Positions 43,530-51,862 of a stretch of 64,000 nt of DNA are shown in pieces. Numbering within the stretch: position 1 is the first letter of the stretch; the number at the start of each line of letters is the position of its first letter. The DNA is from Paenibacillus harenae DSM 16969. Its GTDB lineage: Bacteria; Bacillota; Bacilli; Paenibacillales; Paenibacillaceae. The notes beneath the pieces were generated by a model. It did not search any database and had not been told where the DNA came from. It was given only the letters and a program-made list of their open reading frames with translations. Made by a program: the position numbers and the translations under genes. The stretch lies in contig NZ_AULV01000016.1 in assembly GCF_000422465.1 (NCBI RefSeq), positions 148,321 through 212,320 on the forward strand, in the 5' to 3' direction.

Positions 43530-46112
43530 GTGAGGCGGAGGATTGCGATCATCATGACTGCAGTCATGATCGGCTGCTTACTTATATCCCAAGGCACCAA
43601 TTTCGCGGAACCTGGATCCGGGGCTGTGTCCGTTTCAGAGGCAGGGGCGGCGTCCGCGTCCGCGCCGGGCGACGAACAGACTGCTGAGGCTACGGGTACG
43701 AGCGGCGATTCCGGCAAGGCGTCGAGTATAGCCGAAGGAATGGAGAAGGCGGCTGAGAATGAATTTTTGATTTTGTACGTCAACAAGGCAACGACGGAAA
43801 TCGCGGTTCAGGACAAGCGCAGCGGGGCGATCTGGTATTCCAATCCGCAAGATCGCGAAGATGATTCCGTAGCAACCGGCTACAACAAAGCGAAGCTGAA
43901 CGTGCAGGTCGAGATAACTTATTTGGACAGTTCGGGAAATTCGTTAAAATATGACAATTATACGCACAGCGTTCAGAACGGCCAATTTGTCATTGAGAAG
44001 GGAAGCGACGGCTTGAACATCGTTTATTCTCTAGGGGAAGTTAAAAACGATATCGACGCTATACCTAAGTATATTAGCGAGGAAAGATTTCAAACTCTCA
44101 TCCTGGACAAGATCGAGGATTCGGGGGACAAAAGAGAAGTTGAAAAGCGTTTTAAACATAACGAGCAAGAGAAGCGTTACGAAAGAAGAGACTCCTCCTT
44201 AAAGGGAGTCGGATTAAAGAAGGTAACCGAAGTTTTCGAACAGATCGGATATGACGAGGAGCAGAAAGCGATTGATAATGCCGCGTTTGGCGAAGGGGCT
44301 GCCGGCGGCCTCAACGTTAAGATCCCTCTCCTTTACCGGCTTGACGGAGAACAGTTGAAGGTTACGGTTGATTCGGGCGGGATCGAATACCCGGAATCGA
44401 TGAAAATTCAAACGCTATCCTTGCTGCCGTTTTTTGGTGCGAGCGGACAGGGGGATGAAGGCTATACGCTCGTTCCGGACGGTTCGGGTTCACTGATTCG
44501 TTTCAACAATGAAAAAACGTACGCCGCTCCGTTCCGTAAAGAATTATACGGAACAGATTCGTCCATTAGCCAGCGAATCCGAATTCAGAATGATGAAGCT
44601 GCGCGGTTGCCTGTATTCGGGATGAAGTACGAGGACCGGGCATTCATCGGTATCATTGAAGAGGGAGATGCGGTCGCGGCAGTCGAGGCTGACATCAGCG
44701 GCAGGCTGAATGTTTATAACACGGTATCCTCTAGCTTTAAGCTCCTTAACCTGGAGGAGGTTACGCTGACGAACGGGTGGCGCTCCAGTACGGTTAAGAA
44801 GTTTCAAGCAGCGCCCTTCCAGGGCAACATTAGTGTTCGCTACGGATTTCTCGGCGCCAAGGATGCCAGCTACTCGGGCATGGCCGCGCATTACCGCGAT
44901 TACTTGATCAAGAAAGCGGGTCTAACTAGGCTGACGGATGAAGAAGGCGTTCCGTTCTATGTCGAGCTTATAGGCGGCATACCGAAAAAGAAATTTTTCC
45001 TGGGCATTCCTTATAACGCATATGAGCCGCTTACGACCTTCGATCAGGCCGAATCCGTATTGGATCAAATGCTGGAACTGGGAATCGGAAACATCAAGCT
45101 GCGTTATACGGGTTGGTTCAATGGCGGCATCGTCCATGACCTCGCGAAATCCATTACCGTCGATAAGAAGCTTGGCGGAAGCAAAGGATTGAACAAACTT
45201 AAAACTTATGCCGATGCCAACCACATTTCGCTGTTTCCTGATGCAGCCTTTCTTGAAGCAGCTCCGGAAGCGGACGGTTTCAAAAAATCGCAGGCTTCCC
45301 GGTTTATTACGGGCAAGCTGGCGAAAATTTATCCGTACAGTGCTGCCGACTTCAGAGAAGAAGACGAACAGGAGCCCGGTTATGTGCTTAGTCCAAAGTC
45401 GCTGCCCCAAATTGCAGACGGATTTATGGACGATTACGAGAAGCTTCAGCTCACCGGATTGTCGCTGCGCGATTTTGGCAGCAAGCTGAATTCCGACTTT
45501 AACAGTTCCAATGTCATCGATCGCGAAGAAGCGAAGGAGATCGTCGATGAACAGCTGCAGCGAATGAGCGGCTCCGTCAAGGAAATATTGGTGGAAGGCG
45601 GAAACGCTTATGCGGCTGCCTATGCGCGGCATATCGTGGATGCGCCGATGACAAGCAGCGCTTTTATCATTACCGATGAAACCGTTCCTTTTTTTCAGTC
45701 GGTGTTTCACGGTTACGTTAATTACGCCGGAATGGCCTGGAATATGGCGGACGATCAGGATTCTACGTACAACTTCCTGAAGGCGCTCGAAACGGGCTCC
45801 GCTATGCATTATACATGGTTTAATGCTGATTCGTCGGCGATCAAGATGACGGGGTTCGATCACTTGTTTTCCGCCGATTACCGGCTATGGGTCGACGAAG
45901 CGTCACAAAGATATCGCGAACTAAACGATGTTCTCCATGATGTGCAGTCCCAAACGATTGCCGATCATCGAAAACTGGCTGATGGCGTGTATCAAACGAT
46001 GTTCGAAAAAGGCAAAACAATTATCGTCAATTATAACGATACAGAATCGAATGTGGACGGGATTATAGTCGGGGCAAAGGATTTTTGGGTTGGAGGTGAA
46101 ATGCAGCGATGA
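43530..46112 (+). CDS. Large exported DUF5696-like protein with a glycosidase-barrel look
   Basis: GTG at 43530 follows AAAGGGGGCC and gives 860 residues; an earlier in-frame start lacks a ribosome site. A signal peptide and Ala/Ser/Gly-rich linker (about 1-70) precede a beta-rich region (about 80-440, with YTLVPDGSGSLIRFNNEKTY and a charged KRFKHNEQEKRYERR insert), then a region (about 450-800) shaped like a TIM barrel: IPYNAYEPLTTFDQAESVLD, IGNIKLRYTGWFNGG, LSLRDFGSKLNSD, KEILVEGGNAYAAAYA. Asp648 (in LRDFG) and Glu689 (in LVEGG) stand where strand-end catalytic acids would be. I recall this family as DUF5696, found beside YIP1 and NHL genes in Paenibacillus-type genomes. Activity is unproven. 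The next gene overlaps its stop by four bases. Confidence 0.78.
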   Translation: MRRRIAIIMTAVMIGCLLISQGTNFAEPGSGAVSVSEAGAASASAPGDEQTAEATGTSGDSGKASSIAEGMEKAAENEFLILYVNKATTEIAVQDKRSGAIWYSNPQDREDDSVATGYNKAKLNVQVEITYLDSSGNSLKYDNYTHSVQNGQFVIEKGSDGLNIVYSLGEVKNDIDAIPKYISEERFQTLILDKIEDSGDKREVEKRFKHNEQEKRYERRDSSLKGVGLKKVTEVFEQIGYDEEQKAIDNAAFGEGAAGGLNVKIPLLYRLDGEQLKVTVDSGGIEYPESMKIQTLSLLPFFGASGQGDEGYTLVPDGSGSLIRFNNEKTYAAPFRKELYGTDSSISQRIRIQNDEAARLPVFGMKYEDRAFIGIIEEGDAVAAVEADISGRLNVYNTVSSSFKLLNLEEVTLTNGWRSSTVKKFQAAPFQGNISVRYGFLGAKDASYSGMAAHYRDYLIKKAGLTRLTDEEGVPFYVELIGGIPKKKFFLGIPYNAYEPLTTFDQAESVLDQMLELGIGNIKLRYTGWFNGGIVHDLAKSITVDKKLGGSKGLNKLKTYADANHISLFPDAAFLEAAPEADGFKKSQASRFITGKLAKIYPYSAADFREEDEQEPGYVLSPKSLPQIADGFMDDYEKLQLTGLSLRDFGSKLNSDFNSSNVIDREEAKEIVDEQLQRMSGSVKEILVEGGNAYAAAYARHIVDAPMTSSAFIITDETVPFFQSVFHGYVNYAGMAWNMADDQDSTYNFLKALETGSAMHYTWFNADSSAIKMTGFDHLFSADYRLWVDEASQRYRELNDVLHDVQSQTIADHRKLADGVYQTMFEKGKTIIVNYNDTESNVDGIIVGAKDFWVGGEMQR

Positions 46113-47008
46113 GGTTCAAGAAGCTTTCGCTTGAACAAAAAAACAGATATTACGGGCTTTATTTCATACTTCCCTGGTTTGTAGGCTTCTTGTTCCTGTT
46201 TATGATTCCGTTGCTGTCCTCGTTCCGGTACAGTTTAAGCAATCTGCAAGTTACGGATGAGGGATTCAGCCTTGAGTTTATCGGATTGTCGAACTATTTA
46301 GAGGCGTTGCTGTCGCACGAATCGTATGTCAGGATACTGACGGAATCCGTAATTAATATTGGGGTCAACACGCCGCTCATTATTATTTTTAGTTTATTTT
46401 TTGCGGTTCTTCTCAATCAGAGGTTTAGAGGACGGGTGCTTGCTCGGGCTATCTTCTTCCTTCCGGTTATTCTGGCATCGGGAATTATCGCCAGTATCGA
46501 GAACGGAGATTTGATGCAGTCCGTCGTTCGAAGCGCGAACGACACAACCGGCGGCGATTTGTCCGTTATGAAAAATTTGGAGCTCGCAGTTATCCTCGTC
46601 GAATCGGGGATAAGTTTTACTTTTGTCGAGTACTTGACCGGGGCTGTCGGACGAATCTATGAGATCGTCAGTCAATCCGGCGTCCAAATTTTAATTTTCC
46701 TTGCAGGGCTTCAGTCGATCTCTCCCTCCTTATACGAGGCTGCCAAGATCGAAGGCTCGACCGGCTACGAGGCTTTTTGGAAGATTACGTTTCCAATGAT
46801 CAGTCCGTTGATCCTGACAAATCTTGTCTACACGATAATAGATAGCTTCATCAGCGATGAAACAAGCCGGCTGGTGGTAGATACGGCATTCAAAAGCTTT
46901 GATTTTGGACTTAGCGCCGCGATGGCTTGGATGTATTTTGCCGTCATTGCGCTTGTGCTGTGGGTCACGACGTCGATTGTGTCGCGCAAGGTCTTTTACC
47001 AAGATTAG
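46109..47008 (+). CDS. ABC sugar importer permease, MalF/UgpA type
   Basis: This 299-residue permease begins at ATGA, overlapping the stop of the DUF5696-like gene, so it is coupled to it. It has six helices, with GLYFILPWFVGFLFLFMIP first, and the EAA loop YEAAKIEGSTGYEAFWKITF. An acidic loop of about 60 residues (ENGDLMQSVVRSANDTT...) between helices 3 and 4 is longer than usual and predicted outside the membrane, perhaps contacting the exported proteins encoded with it. It pairs with the permease at 47068. Confidence 0.92.
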   Translation: MRFKKLSLEQKNRYYGLYFILPWFVGFLFLFMIPLLSSFRYSLSNLQVTDEGFSLEFIGLSNYLEALLSHESYVRILTESVINIGVNTPLIIIFSLFFAVLLNQRFRGRVLARAIFFLPVILASGIIASIENGDLMQSVVRSANDTTGGDLSVMKNLELAVILVESGISFTFVEYLTGAVGRIYEIVSQSGVQILIFLAGLQSISPSLYEAAKIEGSTGYEAFWKITFPMISPLILTNLVYTIIDSFISDETSRLVVDTAFKSFDFGLSAAMAWMYFAVIALVLWVTTSIVSRKVFYQD

Positions 47009-47033
47009 GGGTTTAGGCATATGCTTACGAAGT

Positions 47034-47052
47034 ATGTTTGCTTTGCAAACAT
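47034..47052 (+). promoter_or_regulatory. Small hairpin just before the ribosome site of the next permease
   Basis: ATGTTTGC (47034-47041) pairs exactly with GCAAACAT (47045-47052) around TTT, five bases before AAGGAGG. It may tune translation of the downstream permease. Confidence 0.4.
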
Positions 47053-47067
47053 TTAAGGAGGAATTGC

Positions 47068-48084
47068 ATGAAGACGGAAACCGCAGTGCAACAACGGTCA
47101 ACGAGAGAAGAGAGGATGCATCGCATGGCATCTTCTGCCTATTGGGTTGAATTCGCAAAGAAATGGTTATGGGTCATCGTCCGATTCGTGCTTATTTTCG
47201 GCATAGCGTTTGTCATCGTCTACCCGATTCTGTTGAAGTTATCGATTGCGTTCAAAAGCATGGACGATTTATACGATTCCGCCGTCATTTGGGTGCCGAA
47301 GGCGTTTACGCTCGATAATTTCAAGCTCGTGTTCAAAGCGATGAACTATCCGCGCGTTCTGCTCAATACGTTATTTCTCTCTTCCGCGGTTATGCTGCTT
47401 CAGACGACAACCTGCGTGCTGGCCGGATACGGTTTTGCGAGAGTGAAGTTCAAGGGAAGCGGTCTTTTGTTCTCGGCAGTTATTTTTACGATTTTAGTGC
47501 CTTCGCATACGATTATGATTCCGCTCTATTTACATTTTAAAAATTTTGATCTGTTCGGATTGATTGAGCTAATCAAGGGCGAGCCCGCCAATCTGATCAA
47601 CACCTACTGGCCGTTTATCATTTCTGCCGTACTCGGCATGGGCGTGAAGACGGGGTTGTACGTTTATATTTTTCGCCAGTTTTTCAAAGGGATTCCGAGA
47701 GAAATTGAAGAAGCCGCTTACGTTGACGGCGCCGGCTATTTTACAACTTTCAGTAAAGTTATTTTGCCTAATGCAATCCCTTCGATGGTGACGGTCATGT
47801 TGTTCTCGTTCGTATGGCAATGGAACGATTCCTTCTTTACGAACATGTATTTGAATGAACCGAAGGTCATGTCTTCGATGATGGCTTCTTCCGGGTATGC
47901 GATCGCCACTTACCTTAGCGGAGGGGAACAAGCGGCAACGGCATCCTACGTTCAGGATCCGTTCTTTATGTCCATGATGATGAATACCAGCGTCTTGATG
48001 GCCATACTGCCGCTTATTATTTTATATTTGTTCGTGCAAAGACATTTTGTGGAAAGCGTTGAACGTTCAGGATTAGTTGGTTAG
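47068..48084 (+). CDS. ABC sugar importer permease, MalG type
   Basis: ATG at 47068 follows AAGGAGGAATTGC; a longer frame lacks such a site. The 338-residue protein has a 45-residue cytoplasmic start, six helices and the EAA loop IEEAAYVDGAGYFTTFSKVI. It is longer than the MalG-type permease at 40580 and has an extended loop (SGYAIATYLSGGEQAATASY) before the last helix. It is the partner of the permease at 46109. Its stop is nine bases before the GH30 gene, which supports one transcript through the hydrolase. Confidence 0.93.
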   Translation: MKTETAVQQRSTREERMHRMASSAYWVEFAKKWLWVIVRFVLIFGIAFVIVYPILLKLSIAFKSMDDLYDSAVIWVPKAFTLDNFKLVFKAMNYPRVLLNTLFLSSAVMLLQTTTCVLAGYGFARVKFKGSGLLFSAVIFTILVPSHTIMIPLYLHFKNFDLFGLIELIKGEPANLINTYWPFIISAVLGMGVKTGLYVYIFRQFFKGIPREIEEAAYVDGAGYFTTFSKVILPNAIPSMVTVMLFSFVWQWNDSFFTNMYLNEPKVMSSMMASSGYAIATYLSGGEQAATASYVQDPFFMSMMMNTSVLMAILPLIILYLFVQRHFVESVERSGLVG

Positions 48085-48093
48085 GAGAGGCGG

Positions 48094-49791
48094 ATGAAAA
48101 GAAAATTGATAGTCATTACACTTGTTGCCTTTACTTCAGTTCTCGGTTTGTATTTCGGATTCACGTCGGGAGGTTCCGACAGTTCTAGCAGCTCCAACAG
48201 CTCCAATAGCACCAATAGCGTGAAAGAGACGGAGGAGCCCCTGCAGCAGCCGGCGCCTCCAGACGCCTATGATGTATCGATCGACGGATCGGTCCGTTAT
48301 CAAACGATGGATAACTTTGGCGCATCCGATGCATGGTCTATGGATCCTCTGGGCAAACAATGGACGGAAGAAAATAAAAATCGAGTTGCAGACCTGCTTT
48401 TTTCGAGGGAGAAGGGGATCGGACTATCGGCATGGCGTTTCAATATCGGCGCAGGCTCGATTGAAACGGACCAGACGATTATTCCCGATCCGTGGCGGCG
48501 GGCGGAAGCGTTCAAGATGTCGGAGACCGGCGATTACGATTGGAGCAAGCAGTCGGGTCAGCAGTGGTTTCTACAGGCGGCCAAGGATCGCGGCGTCGAT
48601 ACTTTGATTGCATTCGTGAACAGTCCTCCGGTCTGGATGACGAAGAACGGACACGCCCAACCGGATCCGGACGTCGGCTCCACCAATCTGAAAGAGGGCT
48701 ATGAGGATGTATTTGCGACATTCTTAATTGATGTATTGGAGCACTTTAGACGGGAAGGCCTGACGTTTCAATATATAAGTCCCATTAACGAGCCGACCTG
48801 GGATTGGAACCGTGCGCAGCAGGAAGGGAACCGTTATAACAACGAAGACATGAAGCGAGTCATTCTCGAATTGTACCGTCAGTTAAAGGAAAGCAGCCTC
48901 GATGCGCAAATCAGCGCTCCGGACGGCGTGGAAATTACTTCGTTGCTGGATGACGAATATTATCAAATGTTCGCGGGCGGCGGGCAATATACAAGCGGGG
49001 CCAATAGTCTGGGAACAGGAAAATACCGGGAATATATGAAGGATTTGCTTGGCGACCCCGAACTCAAGGAAGCGATCGGCAATAAAATCGCTTCGCATTC
49101 TTATTGGTCCGATTACAGCAAATCGGGAGACGATCGGCTCGGCAAGCTGAGAGAATTGCTGGATGCCAATATGAAGAAATACGACGCTGAGGCTAAATAT
49201 TGGGTATCGGAATATTGTATTCTTGGCGATTACGGTCCCGGCCGCGACCTCGGCATCGATCCCGCTTTGTATATGGCCAGAACGATTCATTTTGATTTGA
49301 CGAAGGCGAATGCGGCAGCATGGCAGTGGTGGACGGCGGTGTCCAAGGTCAATTACAAGGACGGTCTGATCTATACCGACTTTAATGAAGCGGGAGACGA
49401 GCAAAATATTTTGACATCCAAAATCTTGTGGGCTCTCGGCAACTACAGCAAATTTATACGTCCCGGCGCGGAGCGCATTGCGCTTACGGGACTGGACGAG
49501 GGAGCGGAGAGCGAGCTGCTAGGCTCAGCTTACGTACATGAAGGAGAACAGACGGTTACGGCTGTGTTCGTCAACGACAGCGAAGAGGATAAGCGTATTC
49601 GGCTTTCGTTGAAAGGCATAGACAAGAGCCGTTCCATTGCGGTTATGGAATCATACATCACGTCGGCTGGCCGCGATCTTGCTCGGGGTGAAGACGTTAC
49701 GGTTCGGGACGATCAAGCCTTCGAAGCGGTTATTCCTGCGAAGTCTATCGTTTCCTTGATAGGGAGAGGGGCAGACGATTCAAGGAAATAG
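48094..49791 (+). CDS. GH30 glycoside hydrolase, exported; candidate endo-beta-1,6-galactanase
   Basis: This 565-residue protein has an N-terminal signal or anchor helix (VITLVAFTSVLGLYFGF), a Ser/Asn-rich linker (about 27-50), a GH30 TIM barrel and a C-terminal beta domain (about 455-560). The acid/base Glu233 is in ISPINEPTWDWN and the nucleophile Glu373 in YWVSEYCIL; DNFGASDAW near the start is family-typical. GH30 covers glucuronoxylanases, glucosylceramidases and beta-1,6-galactanases; lack of the xylanase arginine motif could not be checked by alignment. The GH35, GH51 and GH43 neighbours fit arabinogalactan side chains. Its last codons may be out of frame: the next frame continues into an Ig-GH43 remnant, so the original protein may have been longer. 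Confidence 0.87.
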   Translation: MKRKLIVITLVAFTSVLGLYFGFTSGGSDSSSSSNSSNSTNSVKETEEPLQQPAPPDAYDVSIDGSVRYQTMDNFGASDAWSMDPLGKQWTEENKNRVADLLFSREKGIGLSAWRFNIGAGSIETDQTIIPDPWRRAEAFKMSETGDYDWSKQSGQQWFLQAAKDRGVDTLIAFVNSPPVWMTKNGHAQPDPDVGSTNLKEGYEDVFATFLIDVLEHFRREGLTFQYISPINEPTWDWNRAQQEGNRYNNEDMKRVILELYRQLKESSLDAQISAPDGVEITSLLDDEYYQMFAGGGQYTSGANSLGTGKYREYMKDLLGDPELKEAIGNKIASHSYWSDYSKSGDDRLGKLRELLDANMKKYDAEAKYWVSEYCILGDYGPGRDLGIDPALYMARTIHFDLTKANAAAWQWWTAVSKVNYKDGLIYTDFNEAGDEQNILTSKILWALGNYSKFIRPGAERIALTGLDEGAESELLGSAYVHEGEQTVTAVFVNDSEEDKRIRLSLKGIDKSRSIAVMESYITSAGRDLARGEDVTVRDDQAFEAVIPAKSIVSLIGRGADDSRK

Positions 49792-50688
49792 CAGAAGCGA
49801 CGAAGAAGCGGTTCAAATAGACCAAGAAGCGCTGACGGCATACAATATCGATAATGTGCAGGACCACTTGACTTTGCCTGTCAAAGGGGAGAACGGAACG
49901 ACGATAACATGGCAATCTGGAAGCCCAGAAGTCATTACGGCGTACGGAGAAGTGACTCGTCCCAAGCTCGGCAACGGAAATGAATCGGTGAAGCTTACGG
50001 CGACCATCTCCCGAAATGGTGTCACTGCGGAGAAGGTGTTTCAGGCAACGGTCAGAACGAGTCCTGCAAAGGAAGATTATGCCGGTTACCTCTTCTCTTA
50101 CTTTACGGGAGAAGGGACGCCGGACGGAGAGCAAGTCTACTTTGCGCTTAGTGAAGGGAACGACCCGCTGCACTGGAAAGAGCTGAATGGCGGGAAACCG
50201 GTACTTACGTCCACTATGGGCGAAAAAGGGGTAAGGGATCCCTTTCTCATCCGGTCACCCGAAGGCGACAAGTTCTATATGATTGCCACCGACTTGAAAA
50301 TAAACGGAGACTGGAACTGGGACCGGGCTCAAAGACAGGGGAGCCGATCCATCATGGTATGGGAATCGAGCGATCTTCTGAATTGGATCGAGCAAAGCAT
50401 GGTCGAGGTTTCGCCTGCAGAGGCAGGCAACACGTAGGCTCCCGAAGTTTTTATGATGAAGCAACAGGCGAGTATATCGTGTTCTGGGCCTCCAAGCTGT
50501 TCGCTGATGAAAGTCATACCGGTAATGCTTGACAATCAGCCAATATCCCCTTACGGCAAAATGGTGTTTCAGGATGTATTGGGCCTCACGATTACGATTT
50601 GCCCAGCAGTCCCCGTCACGGAACGGTTATACCGATAACGAAAACCGAGTACGATGCGATTTACGCCAAATACTTGAGTCACCGTTGA
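49763..50688 (+). pseudogene. Decayed Ig-GH43 gene, possibly once fused to the GH30 protein
   Basis: After the GH30 frame a +1 frame opens at 49763 without any start codon or ribosome site. It encodes an atrophied bacterial Ig-like domain (AVQIDQEALTAYNIDN, NGTTITWQSGSPEVI) and then a GH43 N-terminus (GYLFSYFTGEGTPDGEQVYF, GEKGVRDPFLI). At 50435 TAG replaces the Trp codon expected in AGNT-W-APEV. One T is lost at about 50451; the next frame reads YDEATGEYIVFWASKLFADE until TGA at 50530. The C-terminus YDLPSSPRHGTVIPIT and a stop at 50688 follow in that same frame, so the middle of the propeller is deleted. The gene is dead. Confidence 0.85.
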
Positions 50689-50732
50689 CAGTTCAAGAAT
50701 AACGGGTCTCTACGTGACAAAAATATATTTGC

Positions 50733-50878
50733 TTAGGAAGACGCTTCCATCCGTCCTTCGTTAAGGACAATGATGTGATCTGCCATAGCCAGACATTCTG
50801 TTTTATGTGGAGCAATAAGAAAAGTTTTACTCTGTAATTGTCGTACCCTCTGCCATGATATTCCTACAGAAGACATAA
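50733..50878 (-). pseudogene. Fragment of an ABC transporter ATPase gene
   Basis: On the minus strand one frame reads RQLQSKTFLIAPHKTECLAM, continues ADHIIVLNEGRMEASS and stops at 50733. This matches the H-loop and tail of an exporter-type or CydC-like ATPase (FLI-x-x-HK or HR, ADxIIVLxxGR). Upstream similarity fades by about 50878. No membrane domain, Walker A or signature is present. Confidence 0.6.
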
Positions 50879-50968
50879 TTAGAAGAGATCAAACATCTAT
50901 GAAGTAATTTGCTTGCTCATTTGCATCTTCTCGATCACTTCCTAATACTTCAGCGGCAGATCATGTTA

Positions 50969-51748
50969 TTATCGTCGTGACCTGAATTGGCTTGGCGTAG
51001 TGCCCACGAAGCGTTTAAATTGACGCATAAAGTGGGTATCGTTCTCGTACCCGCACATCTTCGAAATAGCTGCTATGGTTAACGAGCTGTTCCCCAAAAG
51101 ATATTTGGCATATTCGAGCCTGCTGTTGATCATGTCCGAAACGACTGAACATCCGAACAGCTCCTTATAGATATGCTGGAAATACGACTTGCTCAAATTG
51201 ACGCGCGAAGCAATGTTCTCTACCGTCAAATGGGTTTGGGGCGAACTGTACAGCTCGCTCCTCAACTCGGAAAACTGGCGGAAATATCGGCTCGTTTTAT
51301 CGGGGAGGCCGGCTAACTCCATAAGATTGCTGAGCTTCATAAACAGCGCTCTGATATCAAAGTCAATAATCTGATCACGCAGCGGGCCGCCCAGTCTGTT
51401 GCTGCTTTGCAATTCCCGGATGCATCCGGCAATCAAAAGCGGATCTGTAGCCTTGACAAGCGTGTTGAGCGGAAGCTTCAACTGCGTGAGAAATTCCAGG
51501 ATTTCATTGCCGTCGCAGTGGAACCAGTCGTTGATGAACGGCTTATCTAGTTCCCGGTAAAGATGGGGGGTCGAGGGGTGAAACAGGATGTAGGAATTCT
51601 TTTCTGCCGCCAGCAGCTTGCCATCCAGAATCAGTTCCGCTTTACTTTTGAAAAAAACAAAGGCATAATTCCCCGCGCCTGCAGGACGATCAATCGTGAT
51701 CCCGTCCTTATGAATAAAATTATATCCGCAGCTTATCATTGAAATCAT
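50969..51748 (-). CDS. AraC-family transcriptional regulator
   Basis: This 259-residue protein has a compact sensing domain (GNYAFVFFKSKAELILDGKL, HPSTPHLYRELDKP) and a C-terminal AraC pair of helix-turn-helix motifs: VNLSKSYFQHIYKELFG and MCGYENDTHFMRQFKRFVGT. The ATG at 51748 follows AAGGAGACACACA. It is divergent to the GH51-GH43-GH43 run, with about 115 bases between the genes, and is the likely activator of that arabinan cluster. The frame ends cleanly at 50969. Confidence 0.92.
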   Translation of the reverse strand: MISMISCGYNFIHKDGITIDRPAGAGNYAFVFFKSKAELILDGKLLAAEKNSYILFHPSTPHLYRELDKPFINDWFHCDGNEILEFLTQLKLPLNTLVKATDPLLIAGCIRELQSSNRLGGPLRDQIIDFDIRALFMKLSNLMELAGLPDKTSRYFRQFSELRSELYSSPQTHLTVENIASRVNLSKSYFQHIYKELFGCSVVSDMINSRLEYAKYLLGNSSLTIAAISKMCGYENDTHFMRQFKRFVGTTPSQFRSRR

Positions 51749-51862
51749 TGTGTGTCTCCTTAAAAAAGCACGATAAGTCAGTTTTTCATCATTATAATGG
51801 ATTGTTTCGGGATGAACAAGCGCTTACAATCGAATCAAAAGGAGCAAGGAGATGAAATCGTG

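Noticed and set aside
44922..45863. Minus-strand open frame of 313 codons opposite the DUF5696-like gene
   Set aside because: Arg/Ile-rich sequence typical of antisense shadows, no ribosome site, and the plus-strand gene is part of a tightly coupled operon.
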